From the NCBI GenBank assembly GCA_963924555.1, contig OZ004594.1, forward strand, positions 2,945,563 to 3,009,562: a stretch of 64,000 bases of DNA. The letters are read 5' to 3'. How positions within the stretch are numbered: position 1 is the stretch's first letter; each line of letters begins with the position of its first letter. The stretch comes from Crambe crambe (lineage: Eukaryota > Porifera > Demospongiae > Poecilosclerida > Crambeidae). A model generated the notes under the pieces. That model did not search any database and was not told the DNA's origin. It saw only the letters and a list, made by a program, of their open reading frames with translations. A program made the position numbers and the translations under genes. Positions 33,557 through 45,824 of this stretch are shown piece by piece.

Positions 33557-36500
33557 AAATCACATGACTTTAGCTACTATATTTAGTGTTGATGAATCTC
33601 TTGCCTCCACTAGTCTAATAGTAGACAATGACCACAACATCCTCTAACTACAACTCCTGCAACTAGAATTGTCATGAGATACTCATAAAGCTAAGAGACA
33701 TAACTATATAGCTAGTCTGATATCTCCAGAGATGAACTAGTTATGAATAAAATAACACGAAAATGATAGAAAAATAGCCAAAAAAACAAAACAAAACAAA
33801 AACAAATGAAAAATAAAATTTATGGTTGATGCAAAACTACTGAATAAGAGAGGATGCACTAAATGGAACAATCACACCTTTGATGATACACAAACACACT
33901 TAGAATAATACATTAGATTAGAAAGCCCTAAAGACAGTGTGTACCTTATTTCTAATTTATAGTGTAAAGATGTAATTGTTCTATTATTTCTAGTGTATAA
34001 ATGTACTGTATGTCCTTTATGACCTCTACAATAATACATACAACACATTTAAACACTAGAAAAAAATTAATAAGGTTGATGCACTAAATTAGAGAGGACA
34101 CACTAAAAGATAATTGGAAAGACACACACTAGAGGTTACATTGAATAGAGATACACACTACTCTGGCTATAGATTGAGGACACACATTACATTAGAGAGA
34201 TACACACTACTCTGGCTATGGATTGAAGACACACATTACATTAGAGAGATACACACTACATTATACACAATCACTAGATAGAGGAATTAGATACATACCA
34301 GGCAGAAGATAAAAATGGAGAAATGAGTGGAATATTTAATCCCACCGGTGAATCCCTGGGATCCAGATCAGGATACTGACTCTGGTCAGTTTAGAGATAG
34401 ATTATCCTGGAAAACCTAGATACTCTATTTGCTAACTGGAGAAATGAGTGGAAATCAAAACACAAAATAGTGCTAGCTAACGATGAAACGGGTCAAGGAT
34501 AACACAGAAATTACTATACGGTTACCATAGCTACAAGGGAATAAAGGACACCATAAAGGATATGATAATACAATAAGAGATGATGATATAGAACACCCAG
34601 ATAATAAATCTTATCAGCCTCCACAATTCCACTACTGTTCACAAAATCAAATATTTAATCCCACTCCCTCTAGATTGGTAAATCCCTGGGATCCAGTTCA
34701 GGCTGGTCAGTTCAGAGATAGCTCAGAGATAGATACAGATGAATGTGGTCAGTTTGGAGTCTAGTGAAGATAGCTTACTCCTGGAAGACCTAGATACTCT
34801 ATTTGCACACACACACACACACACTACCACACATCCTATTTATGTACGTACAAAAATTTTGACCCCAAGTGCACTCAACAACCACCATCACATACATCCA
34901 TATACAACTAAACCCTCCAACCATCAATCTTCCAGTGCCATAGATCCCTGCTACTAGTAATAGGTGTGTGGTGGGGGGATAAGGGTGGGTGCATGGATTT
35001 TGAGAAGAGGGGGTACATTAAAGGAGTGGGGTGTGTGGGAGAAAGGGATACTTTTATCTCCTCACTGGTAAGGGAGAGAGAGACCATGCATACAACCTAC
35101 CAGGACGACATACAACCATGGTAATTAGCTATACTGATAAAAACAGCTAAATGAAGTGAGCACTTGTTTATAAAATGCATTCTTCTCTCAAATGTTAAGG
35201 GGAAGTAAACTAACTACAAATCAAGTGCATCTAGTAAACATACTAAAACAACAAAGGTGAGTATTTAGGATAAGGGGACCTGTCATGTTCATTCATTCAA
35301 ATTCTAACCCACTAATTCCAGTGACAGTGAATTTGAAGGCAGCACCTCAGCTGAGCTGACCAAGAAGAAGTATCTGGTGGAAATATAGACTGGATGCACC
35401 AATGGTTGGTTGAAGAACTTAGCCTGATCAGTCTGTGGTGAGTTCATTATGATTTCTCTTCCTGCTTCATAATTATAATAATTGCTCTGTTATCATTCAT
35501 TGTGTGTTATAATATAACTGGTCCTGAAACTTGGTCTGTACATTGTAGTAGACTCTAGTAGGCTGGATAATCATTCACAGTAGCTTTTATTAAGACTAAG
35601 TGGGGGAACTAGAATTTCACTTTTGTATTAGTCTATAGGCGGTGCGCGCAGCCGTCTGCGCCATCCCTACATAGAGAGAGTCTCTGATTCATAAAATAAT
35701 TATTCAAGTATATAGGTATAACAAGCACTACACAAAGGGCAATGATAACAAAAATTATTCTGCATGCAAAATTAAGATAAAAAATGAGCTCAAGATAAAA
35801 TATTGTAACATTAGTGTATCAAGTGTTTATAATGAGGTATTATGTATGCATGTGAATGTACCAAAGGTTTGGAATACACAATTGTGTACAGTGCTCAAAC
35901 TCTTGACGTAGCAGAAGAGCTGAAAGTATTTTCTTCTGTGGGAATAAGAGTTCAAGTACTTAACTGCAGCCGAAAAAAGTGTTAACTGTAGACTTCAAGT
36001 ATGCTGTAGCCAGGTAAAGAGTTCAAGTATTAACTGTAGCCGGATAAAGAGTTCAATATTAACTGTAGCCAGATAAAGAGTTCAAGTATTAACTGTAGCC
36101 GGATAATAATTTCAAGTATTAACTGTAGCCAGATAAAGATTTCAAGCATTAACTGTAGCCGGATAAAGAGTTCAAATATTAACTGTGGCCTCATAAAAAT
36201 TTCAATATTAACTGTAGCCGGGTAAAGAGTTCAAGTATTAACTGTAGCCAGATAAAGAGTTCAAGTATTAACTGTAGCCGGATAAAGAGTTCAAGTATTA
36301 ACTGTAGCCGGATAAAGAGTTCAATATTAACTGTAGCCGGATAAAGAGTTCAAGTATTAACTGTAGCCGGATAAAGAGTTCAAGTATTAACTGTAGCCGG
36401 ATAAAGAGTTCAAGTATTAACTGTAGCCGGATAAAGAGTTCAATATTAACTGTAGCCGGATAAAGAGTTCAAGTATTAACTGTAGCCGGATAAAGAGTTC

Positions 36501-37888
36501 AAGTATTAACTGTAGCAAGATAAAGATTTCAAGCATTAACTGTAGCCGGATAAAGAGTTCAAATATTAACTGTGGCCTCATAAAAATTTCAAGTATTAAC
36601 TGTAGCCGGGTAAAGAGTTCAAGTATTAACTGTAGCCAGATAATGAGTTCAAGTATTAACTGACTGTGGCCTGATAAAAGTTCAAATATTAACTTTGGCT
36701 GAACTGGACGAATAGTTGAGGTATATAGAGATGAAAATTGTAGGGAAGAGTGTAAAAACTAACACTTGGCCCTCTTAGGATTTTGTTTGGAAGATTTGAT
36801 TGGGAAGTGTCCTTCTACTTCTCTGGACAATAACAAGAGAAAGAGAGAAAACAATGGCTACATGTCACATTGTAAATGGTCACAAATGATTATTACTCTT
36901 ACCATGATCCACTAAAACTCATATGATACATCATTGCCTTAGATTGATACTCACTGTGAACCTGTCTCAGAAGAAGAACCCTATGAATATGGAACATAAT
37001 AATTGGTCACATGACAGGGGAGAATGGTCACATGACTACTTACCTGGAGGGAATGTCATGTCACCTGGAAGAATTATTGCCAAGTACCTGGAGGAGAATG
37101 GTCACATGACATCCAGGGGGGAAAATGACCACATGACCACCTGGAGGAGGAGATTATAAAAATAAACAAGTAAAATGAGTCTACACTAACACTTACCAAT
37201 TCCATTAGTGTGTGAAGTACTTGTGTTGTGCAGTTTCAATGGGAGGGAACTAGTATATATAGCAACAGACTAATGATGGAATGAAAATAACATGTCAAGA
37301 GACAGAGAAAGTAATGGAAGATGGTAATATCAGAGAGTATTGTTCAAGGAGATAGGGAAAGGACTAGCTAGTATGACTCTGATTATGAAAATAGGAGATA
37401 TGTGAGTATGGAAGGATAATCAACAGACATGAAACTGAAAATGCAATGTATTTTTTATAATTATTAATAGAAAAGTTACACATTAGAAAAAGATTTGAAA
37501 GGTACACATTAGTCCAGATTATACAGAAGATGATTGGAAGTGCATATACTAGAAATTACAAAAGAGACAGTCTAAGTGGAGGTTATAAACAACAGATGAG
37601 AAAATATACACACTAGATAGAGGATATTCACAAAAATTATGCACTAAATACGTAGAGGAATTGGATGCATATAAGATAGAGGATATTAGCATGAAGAGAT
37701 AGCGATAAAATTAGATGGATAAAGAAATGACCAACAACAAAGGACACAAGCTAACTATAAATACACACACCATACGGGATAAAGAGAGATAGCTATAAAA
37801 CCTAATGGAGGGAGGAAAGAACCATAGGTGACTAAACTTATACAAAATATGTCAATTAGCTACCAACACAAACTAAATAGATTATTTT
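33557..37888. other. Intergenic between the two ankyrin genes
   Basis: AT-rich sequence with several short repeats. 34146-34265 has a repeat of about 50 bp (ATACACACTACTCTGGCTAT). Two similar 120-bp segments, both with AATCCCTGGGATCCAG, lie at about 34330-34440 and 34650-34760. There is a CA run near 34807, the 30-bp minisatellite (35950-36699), and a cluster of CACATGAC phrases at 37008-37135. No well supported gene was found. 35655-35695 resembles the hairpin end of the 51-kb repeat. Confidence 0.6.
35950..36699. repeat. Minisatellite, 29-30 bp unit, about 25 copies
   Basis: Tandem copies of TTCAAGTATTAACTGTAGCC followed by GGATAAAGAG. Some units lack a base pair (TTCAATATT), some carry CAGATAAAGA or CTCATAAAAA in the last third. 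A block of about six units starting near 36130 is repeated near 36510 with the same variants, so the array itself has been duplicated in part. No coding frame. Confidence 0.95.
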
Positions 37889-40800
37889 CTACACATACTG
37901 AAAGAGTGAAATTTTTTTGAGTTTGTTGCAGAGCTGACCATATGTGGCCCCTTCTTTGGAGGACCACTTCTTCAGCATGAAGAGGGCTCGGTCTTCCTCT
38001 TCTGTCTTCACTTCTTCTATTTCCTCACTGGTCAGGGAGAGAAGGCAGGCCAGGGACGACCACTTGGATCCTACCACTCCAGCAAACAACTTCAGGAACT
38101 TAATATCAGGTGTAATGGTTTGAAGCTTTGGGTCAAGCAGCTTTTTCTGGAGTTGAATGTGGTCACCTGTAGAATGAAATTGCCATTACAGTAGCCATAC
38201 AGCTATATTGTCATAGTAACTCACTGTATTTCTCTTCAATTTCATTCGCTATGGCTCCCATGTCTATCTTCCTCAGTGCCTCCACAAGGTGCCACCAGCA
38301 TGGAGGATCTAGAGAAGAATTCATCCATCCTCTCACCAGTTCTCTCCTCCTTCTGTCAGTATCTGTAGGATAGTCCTCTTCTATGGCTTCAAGGACACCT
38401 CGGGGTATTTCAAGCTCAAGACCAAGATCATACAATTTTCTGACTAGATTTTTGAGATGATGAAGGATAGAGGGGAAGTCAAAAGGGAACAAACTGTTCC
38501 AATGAGTGAGTTTGCGCATGCATAGCAAATTAGTACGTTTCATCATTCCCTTTCCTGTTTTGCTAATGACGACTTCCCTTCCCCCAGCAGATATCAGGAC
38601 CTCCTCCACTTCAGTTATATCAAACAGGTTGTCCTCACTGAGATATTCATCCTCTTTTGTGGAGTGAAGGAGAAAGAACTGAGGTCTGATGGAGTGGCAG
38701 AACTCTTTCATGGTCTCCATCACACAACTAACTATGCTATCGAAGACACTAATGCAATTTTCAATTAAATCATCTTCACTTTTAGTGGTCACCACTACTC
38801 CCTTATTGATGTTCACCATCTCCACCATACACTCCACCCCCTCCTCCATCAGCCAGCGTACACCAGTTTTCCACATAATGCAGCGACGCTGCAAGTGCTG
38901 AAGTTCAACTTTCGATGAAGGAGCATGCACTTGGGGGACAGTAAGGGTGAACCTGAAGACTATTCTGAGGAGAAGGACATGAAGGAAGCGTGGGGGGAAG
39001 TAGTCGTAAGGATCAGTGCACTGTGCAAGCCACCCAATACTGTAGCTGAACTCAGGAGGTGTGGGCCATGACACTTCTCTCTTATTTGTGCTACAAAGAG
39101 CAGGAATGAACAGGAAAGACTGGAGACTGGATGAAGTGTCTCGTGATGTGGAAAGGAATAGCCTTATATCTTCTGGCTTGATTTCTTGACAGTACTGAAG
39201 ATGAATGAGGCTTTCTTTAGTGATATATGGAGGTAAAATCTCTTTAAGGAGATTTTCAGGGAGGATTCCAATTTTGAGTGAAGAATCATATCCAAGTTTG
39301 TACATATTTTCAATATTTTGGATTGCATCTTTAGTGAACAAAGCTTCATGCACTTCATTGGTGAGTTGAGATGTATTTAATATTATGTGGTAATCATGTT
39401 TAGTTCTGTCTCCTATCAGTAATAAAATACCAACCTCATGGAGCTCATGCAGTATGGGGTGTAATAATTCAGCTTTATTGGGAAGGTGTACCCCAGTGTC
39501 CTCTATGTGAGAGACTAATATACTGACAGGACAAGCAGTGACATTGCTGAAGTCTTTTTCCAATAACCCTAGTAGAATGCTTGCTTCAAAGGAAAGTTCA
39601 TACTTACTTGATTTACTAGTAAGGTTTGAGATTTGGTCCTGGACCTCACTAATCTCAATGGATCCTGGTCTGCAGCAATCCACCATGAAATGTGTTGTGC
39701 TCTGTACCACATCAAGAGAAATCTCTTTAAGAAATGATTTAATGATTTCAATTTGTTTGTTTAAAGTATTCAAGGTCATTAAATCTAAGTGACTCCCAAC
39801 TACGATAAGGTGAGGCTTTTTTTCGAATCTCTGGTTCCATATGAATGTGAACCAATAGTGTAATTCCTTTTTCAGAGCAATCTCACTTTTTCTCAAATCT
39901 ATTACAATAATAAAAATATTATCCCCTTTCTGTGAAAATGTTAGATTCTCGAGTATAGCAGCATGTGAGGAGTAGTACTCAGGGTCTCCAGCAAAGTCAT
40001 AGAACTGGACTCTCCCATAGTCTCTACTTGTATGAATACTAGGGATTATGCCAGCAGTGTGAGGGGGTACAGTGGATTCAGATATTCTCCAAAAAATATT
40101 AAAAAAACCTTCCCTTTTAAGTGATTCAACAAGGGAGCTCTTCCCTGCACCAGGATTACCAATGATAAATAACCTGGTTATATGTTGTGCACCTGAGTAC
40201 TTCTTCTTTGCATGCTCTTGCATGCCATGATAGTCAACCAGTGTTTTATCTCGATTCTGTTTCATGTACTCATTAATTAGTAATTTAGCATCACCTTTTG
40301 CTAAGTCTATTGGAGTCTTTCCTGAATTATTTCTTATCAGAATTGGAGCATTGTTTTGTAGCAGCATCTCAACACATTTGGTGTGGCCAAGAGATGAACA
40401 AATATGAAGGGGAGTGTTACCAGCATCATCCCTAACTAAAAATGCAGTATGCATCTTTTCCAAAAGATAAATAATCAGATGAGCGTGTCCAAAAATACAT
40501 GCATAATGTAACAATGAGTTGCCAAAGGAACCTTTGCAATTTACATCACAGCCAAATTCCTCTATTAAAACTTGTAGGATTTCAGATCTCCCATGCATTG
40601 CAGCATAATGAGTAGGCATATTATTTTGATCATCCCCAGCACTTGTATTTACTCTATGATCTTGTATTAGAGTTCGAACTAGACTGATATTATCTCCTAT
40701 ACATGCACTATTTAGCAAGGAACCTGATTGGCCTCTGATATTCACATCACAACCCACCTCATTAATTAAAAATAATGTGACATTTTTTCCCCCACACAAT

Positions 40801-42539
40801 GCTGCCACATGGAGTGGTGTATTATTTTCATTATCCCTAGCATTAATATCAGCCTTGTAGTCTTGTATCAGAGATTGAACTAGGCTAACATTACCTCCAC
40901 GGCACGCTGAATGTAACAAAGACCAACCTGAAATGCCTTTGACATTAATGTCACAACCAACTTCATTAATTAAAAACAATGCGACCTCTTTTTCCCCGCC
41001 CAATGCTGCCACATGGAGTGGTGTGTTATTTTGATTATCCCTAGCATTGATATCAGCCTTATAGTTTTGTATCAGATCTTGAACTAGGCTAACATTACCT
41101 CTATTGCATCACCTAGGGCATGGTATAGGGAACAGTGTGTTGAATTAAATTTCCCATAACCATGTTATGATGGTTATGATGGTTATGATTTCATTGGAGA
41201 ATTATACACTGTGTTAGCTATTACATATCTTACACAAGGATGGATGAATAATTTCATTGAAGAAAGCTATTCCATATCTTGCACATACTGGCTATTATTT
41301 TATACGGTTATATGAAAAATCGTACATCATGGTTATGGTGGTTATAGTTGGTTATACATGGTTATTGCTGGTTATGCATGGTTATTCATGGTTATCCATG
41401 GTTATTACTGGTTATCCATGGTTATTGCTGGTTATGCATGGTTATTCATGGTTATTTATTGCTGGTTATCCATGGTTATTGCTGGTTATGCATGGTTATT
41501 TATGGTTATTCATGGTTATTTATGGTTATTCATGGTTATTGCTGGTTATGCATGGTTATTCATGGTTATTTATTGCTTTGCACTGTGTAACAAAGACCTA
41601 CCTGAATAAACTTTGATATCAATGTCACAACCCACCTCATCAATTAAAAATAATGCAACCTCTTTTTTCCCACACAATGCTGCCACATGGAGTGGTGTGT
41701 TATTTTGATCATCCCTAGCATTGATATCAGCCTTGTAGTCTTGTATCAGAGTTTGAACTAGGCTAACATTACCTCCATAACATGCCGAATGTAACAAAGA
41801 CCAACCTAACCTGCCTTTGATATAAATGTCACAACCCACCTCATTAATTAAAAACAATGTAACCCCTTTTTTCCCACCCAATGCTGCCACATGGAGTGGT
41901 GTGTTATTTTGATCATCCCTAGCATCAATATCAGCCTCGTGGTTTTGTATCAGAATTTGAACTAGGCTAACATTACCTCCAAAACATGCTGAATGTAACG
42001 AAGACCGATCTAAATAACCTTTGACATTTATGTCACAACCCATTTCATTAATTAAGAACAATGCAACCTCTTTTTTTCCACCCAATGCTGTCACATGGAA
42101 TGGTGTGTTATTTTGATCATCTCTAGCATCAATATCAGCCTTGTGGTCTCGTGTTAGAGTTTGAACTAGGCTAACATTACCTCCAAAACATGCTGAATGT
42201 AACAAAGACCGACCTAAATAACCTTTGACACTAATGTCACAACCCACATCATTAATTAAAAATAATGCAACCTCTTTTTTCAAACTCGATGTTGCCACAT
42301 GGAGTGGTGTGTTATTTGCATCATCCCTAGCATTGATATCAGCCTTGTGGTCTCGTATCAGAGTTTGAACTAGGCTAACATTACCTCCATAACATGCTGA
42401 ATGTAACAAAGACCAACCTAAAATACCTTTAACATTAATGTCACAGCCCACCTCATTAATTAAAAACAGTACAACATCTGTTTTCCCACACAATGCTGCT
42501 ACATGGAGCGGTGTGTTATTTTGGTCATCCCTAGCATCA
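37889..42539 (-). pseudogene. Ankyrin / Roc-like GTPase / death-domain gene B, 5'-truncated and interrupted
   Basis: Paralogue of gene A. From the 3' end: the last exon 38166-37889 encodes the second death-like domain (stop at 37891-37889). The large exon 41108-38225 runs open and encodes six to eight ankyrin repeats, P-loop GNPGAGKSSL, YDFAGDPEYYSSH, GSHLDL, the COR-like region with LLHPILHELHEVGILLL, and the first death-like domain. Its donor is GTGAGT. Upstream, 42539-41579 continues the ankyrin repeats, but 41578-41109 is a foreign minisatellite that introduces a stop. The 5' end breaks off inside an ankyrin repeat at 42540, where a foldback element begins, and no ATG or promoter remains. 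Unlike gene A, the GTPase-to-death part has no stop. It is probably a non-functional relic, though a downstream-initiated product is possible. Confidence 0.8.
41109..41578. repeat. 470-bp minisatellite-bearing insertion within ankyrin gene B
   Basis: Foreign sequence between TTGCA (41104-41108) and TGCACTG (41579-41585). The part 41335-41576 is a minisatellite of 12-18-bp words such as GGTTATGCATGGTTATTCAT. Joining the two flanks exactly restores a normal ankyrin repeat (LLHSAC then GGNVSL-like), so the left and right limits are secure. It is not an intron: the ends on the coding strand are AA...GA, and the nearest GT/AG pair would shift the frame. No terminal inverted repeats were found. Confidence 0.75.
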
Positions 42540-42986
42540 ACAAGTGAATGCAAAAAATTTCTTCGAAATAAAAATGTGAAGTAGGGATGCTATTATAACT
42601 GCAGCTTCATTATGAAAACCAAGTACTGCAGCATCGAAGCAGTATGGCCCAAAAATCTAGCTGGAATATGTATTATAACTGCATGCAAGAGAGTGAACTT
42701 AGTGAAGTGACCCTTACCCATCATCAAGTACGAGATACTATTCCTACTTCACTCCCTTGGCCCTTGATCATGGGAGTGAAGTAGGAATAGTATCTTGTAA
42801 TTGATGATGGGTAAGGGTCACTTCACTAAGTTCACTCTCTTGCATGCAGTTATAATACATATTCCAGCTAGATTTTTGGGCCATACTGCTTCGATGCTGC
42901 AGTACTTGGTTTTCATAATGAAGCTGCAGTTATAATAGCATCCCTACTTCACATTTTTATTTCGAAGAAATTTTTTGCATTCACTT
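42540..42986. mobile_element. Foldback element, core type A, copy 1
   Basis: A nearly perfect 447-bp hairpin: arms of about 216-220 bp around a spacer of about 15 bp (TTGGCCCTTGATCAT region). Ends read ACAAGTGAATGCAAAAAATT and the reverse complement. It directly abuts the broken ankyrin gene B. No coding capacity. Copy 2 lies at 45376-45824. Confidence 0.9.
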
Positions 42987-44011
42987 GTTTGCATTCTTTT
43001 TCTTTGTGATTATGAAAATTGATAGACACTAAAGGCTTCCTTGATTGAACTAAATTTATTTAATGATCAGTATTTCATTCTGTTCAGGGAGGAGAGTTTG
43101 AAGGATGATCATCTGCAGTGTAATGGAGTACTGAAAGGAGTGAACATTTTAAAAAGTGAACAGCATTAGCTAATTGTTACATATGTGATCACTGAAATAA
43201 TTATTGAGATGGTACGTATGTCTTGCTTGAGGGAGGAGTATGGGGAGTTTATGCATTTGGTGTAGTGATCATAATAGTGGATGCCATCAAATGGCCACAT
43301 CCTGTGCAGGTGTTATATGAGGAGAACTGCTATTAATTGCCCCACCCCTTTTATGAGGTAATATCGCGAAGATTTTTTTCATACGAGGCTGCAGCACATT
43401 ATAGATAGCCCAGCTAGATTTTAGGCTATCCCTACTTAACCTTTTTATTTGAAGAAATTTTTTACGCTCACTTGTTTCTATCCTTTTTCTTAGTGCTTGA
43501 AGTTGAATGAGGGAGGCTACAGTACAGTACTATACAAAGCCAGCTCTACATAAACCTCTTTTGTAGGTACATACTGGTTGAAGAATTTGTTTAGCTATTT
43601 AAGTTTTGTTGATATAAAACTTTACAGCAACAGCAATGTAAATGACATGTACACGGCATGGTGAAGTGAGCTGACTACACTACAGCCAAGTACTGGCTAT
43701 AATGCTACTATAAGATGAGCATCTGTACTGTGATTCAGCAAGGAGTGACTGGAACATCATCAGATAATGAATGAAGACCTTGGCTATAGCTAAACTTAAG
43801 CTTACGTGGCTCCGCCCATAAGCCCCGCCCCCTTCAAAATGGCGTAGAAAGATTAGCAGCTGTGTTCCGAGTGCTATCGAATAGTGAAGTAGAGCCTTAG
43901 TCAAAACTAATAGCAAAAGATCAGCCTCTAGGTGCCGCTCTAACAGATGGCCAAAGCAGAATTTTGATGACTATAGCCAGTAAGTCGGTACGTCGATCTT
44001 ATTATTATTGC
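42987..44011. repeat. Composite repeat unit 1: linker, solo foldback arm and GC-box module
   Basis: Holds a linker that recurs at 45825-46019 plus 47369-47560, a single arm of the core-type-B hairpin (43377-43476, recurring at 47564-47652), the phrase ACTACAGCCAAGTACTGGCT shared by all units, and the GC-box module 43798-44003. Minus-strand frames here (such as one of 78 codons) recur only because the DNA is repeated. Confidence 0.8.
43798..44003 (+). repeat. GC-box / ATGGCG module, first of seven copies
   Basis: A module of about 205 bp starting AGCTTACGTGGCTCCGCCCA, with CCCCGCCCCC, then CAAAATGGCG, and ending GTACGTCGATCTTAT. Further copies: 45139-45352, 47984-48187, 50815-51028, 52157-52371, 53066-53278, and inverted 53802-54013. 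A much older relative is at 54479-54600. GC boxes and an ATGGCG (YY1-like) site make it look like promoter DNA, but no downstream gene is attached. Confidence 0.8.
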
Positions 44012-44651
44012 AGCGAGCGAGCGAAGCGAGTGAGCTGACTCTCAGGTCATGACTCATTGAAATTTTAAATATATATATATATCTAGGTCTACACTCCAAA
44101 ATGCCCCAGGCGTACGTACGTACGTACGTGTCGTGCAATAGTAGCGCCCCTGCGCGTGCACTTATGCGCATGCTCCAGTTGCAATTGCTTGATTGATTTC
44201 TACATCGCTTTGTATATAGCATGGTGGATAGTAGGGCTAGGCTTATCTAAGTGGATTGTAGGCACTAGACATATCCAAGTGCTTTGTGGTAAGTACTTAG
44301 CTTTCTATGCATGCAGCTGCCTGCCACTTAGCTACATAACACAACAGCAAAGCACAAATGAACTATCAGCTCAACATTTCTACAGCCTTTTGGGCAGCAG
44401 GCACAAGAGGCTTATCTAAGCGGCTTGTAGGCACTAGGGTTATCTAAGTGCTTTGAGGTAAGTATGTATGCAGCTGCCTGCCACCACTTACATGACTCTT
44501 AGCAATATCAAGCACTGAAGCCTATCAGCTACTTTAATTGCTCACTGTCAAATGCTGCACATTGCTACAGATACTCAACAGCAAATGAAAATCGTTGAAG
44601 AATACTTGCTTGCTCGCTCGCTGTCAACTGAATGTTGAACATTGCCCTAGT
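44012..44651 (+). mobile_element. Dispersed repeat of about 0.64 kb, inserted copy
   Basis: Begins CAGCGAGCGAGCGAAGCGAG and ends near TTGAACATTGCC. The corresponding place in the duplicated unit (48184-48205) runs straight from CTTATTATTATT to ATCCTTATTATT, so this block was gained or lost after the duplication. It is related to the repeat in DRC3 intron 5 (13715-14032). Inside are TACG repeats and several copies of a TAAGTGGATTGTAGGCACTAG-like phrase (truncated in some). No gene was seen. Confidence 0.65.
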
Positions 44652-44667
44652 TATTATCCTTATTATT

Positions 44668-44917
44668 ACAAGTGAGCGCAAAAAATTTCTTCTAAATAAA
44701 AAGGTTAAGTAGGGATAGCTTAAAATCTAGCTGGGCTATAATAATGTACTGCAGCCTCGTATGAAAATAATCCCTACATTTACATCCACTACCTGGCAGG
44801 TTTAAATGTAGGGATTATTTTCATACGAGGCTGCAGTACATTATTATAGCCCAGCTAGATTTTAAGCTATCCCTACTTAACCTTTTTATTTAGAAGAAAT
44901 TTTTTGCGCTCACTTGT
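44668..44917. mobile_element. Foldback element, core type B, copy 1
   Basis: A 250-bp hairpin, ends ACAAGTGAGCGCAAAAAATT and reverse complement, arms of about 118 bp around CCACTACCTGGCAGG. It shares only its outer 50 bp or so with type A; the cores differ. Other copies: 48210-48450 (9 bp missing in the right arm), 51529-51786, 52395-52656 (left end eroded) and 54191-54450. Confidence 0.9.
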
Positions 44918-45375
44918 TTCCATCCTTTTTTCTTATTGCTTGAAGTTGAATGTAAGTTTGTGTATGTAAAGAATTGAATGGCAGTAGTGACCGTCACTTC
45001 AACTGAGACACTACAGCCAAGTACTGGCTATAATACTACTATAAGATGAGCATCTGTACTGTAATTCAGCAAGGAGTGACTGGAACATCATCAGATATAT
45101 AAGAATAAAATTAGCTACCTAAACGATTAAACTGAGAAGCTTACGTGGCTCCGCCCATAAGCCCCGCCCCCTACCGACGTGCGCTTCAAAATGGCGTCGA
45201 AAGATTGGCTAGTGTTCCGAGTGCTCGAATAGTGAAGTAGAGCCTTAGTCAAAACTAATAGCAAAAGATCAGCCTCTAGGTGCCGCTCTAACAGATGGCC
45301 AAAGCAGAATTTTGATGACTATAGCCAGTAAGCCGGTACGTCGATCTTATATTTATTATCCTTATTATTATTATT
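44918..45375. repeat. Composite repeat unit 2: linker and GC-box module
   Basis: Linker with GCTTGAAGTTGAATGTAAGT and the ACTACAGCCAAGTACTGGCT phrase, then the module 45139-45352, then TATTATCCTTATTATT, the joint always found before the next foldback element. The counterpart is 48451-51055, split there by a 2137-bp insertion. Confidence 0.8.
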
Positions 45376-45824
45376 ACAAGTGAATGCAAAAAATTTCTTC
45401 GAAATAAAAATGTGAAGTAGGGATGCTATTATAACTGCAGCTTCATTATGAAAACCAAGTACTGCAGCATCGAAGCAGTATGGCCCAAAAATCTAGCTGG
45501 AATATGTATTATAACTGCATGCAAGAGAGTGAACTTAGTGAAGTGACCCTTACCCATCATCAAGTACGAGATACTATTCCTACTTCACTCCATTGGCCCT
45601 TGATCATGGGAGTGAAGTAGGAATAGTATCTTGTACTTGATGATGGGTAAGGGTCACTTCACTAAGTTCACTCTCTTGCATGCAGTTATAATACGTATTC
45701 CAGCTAGATTTTTGGGCCATACTGCTTCGATGCTGCAGTACTTGGTTTTCATAATGAAGCTGCAGTTATAATAGCATCCCTACTTCACATTTTTATTTCG
45801 AAGAAATTTTTTGCATTCACTTGT
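45376..45824. mobile_element. Foldback element, core type A, copy 2
   Basis: A 449-bp hairpin nearly the same as 42540-42986, with a handful of single-base differences. Flanked here by TATTATT rather than ankyrin sequence, which shows that copy 1 or copy 2 arose by duplication of a larger segment. Confidence 0.9.

Noticed and set aside
35950-36699. CRISPR array (30-bp repeats)
   Set aside because: Units are directly adjacent with no spacers; it is a minisatellite.
41257-41616. Plus-strand frames rich in WLFMVIHGY
   Set aside because: Translation of the GGTTAT minisatellite in all three frames; no start context or splice support.
43680-43916. 78-codon minus frame recurring at 47865-48101
   Set aside because: Same DNA repeat unit in two copies; the frame crosses the GC-box module and resembles no protein.
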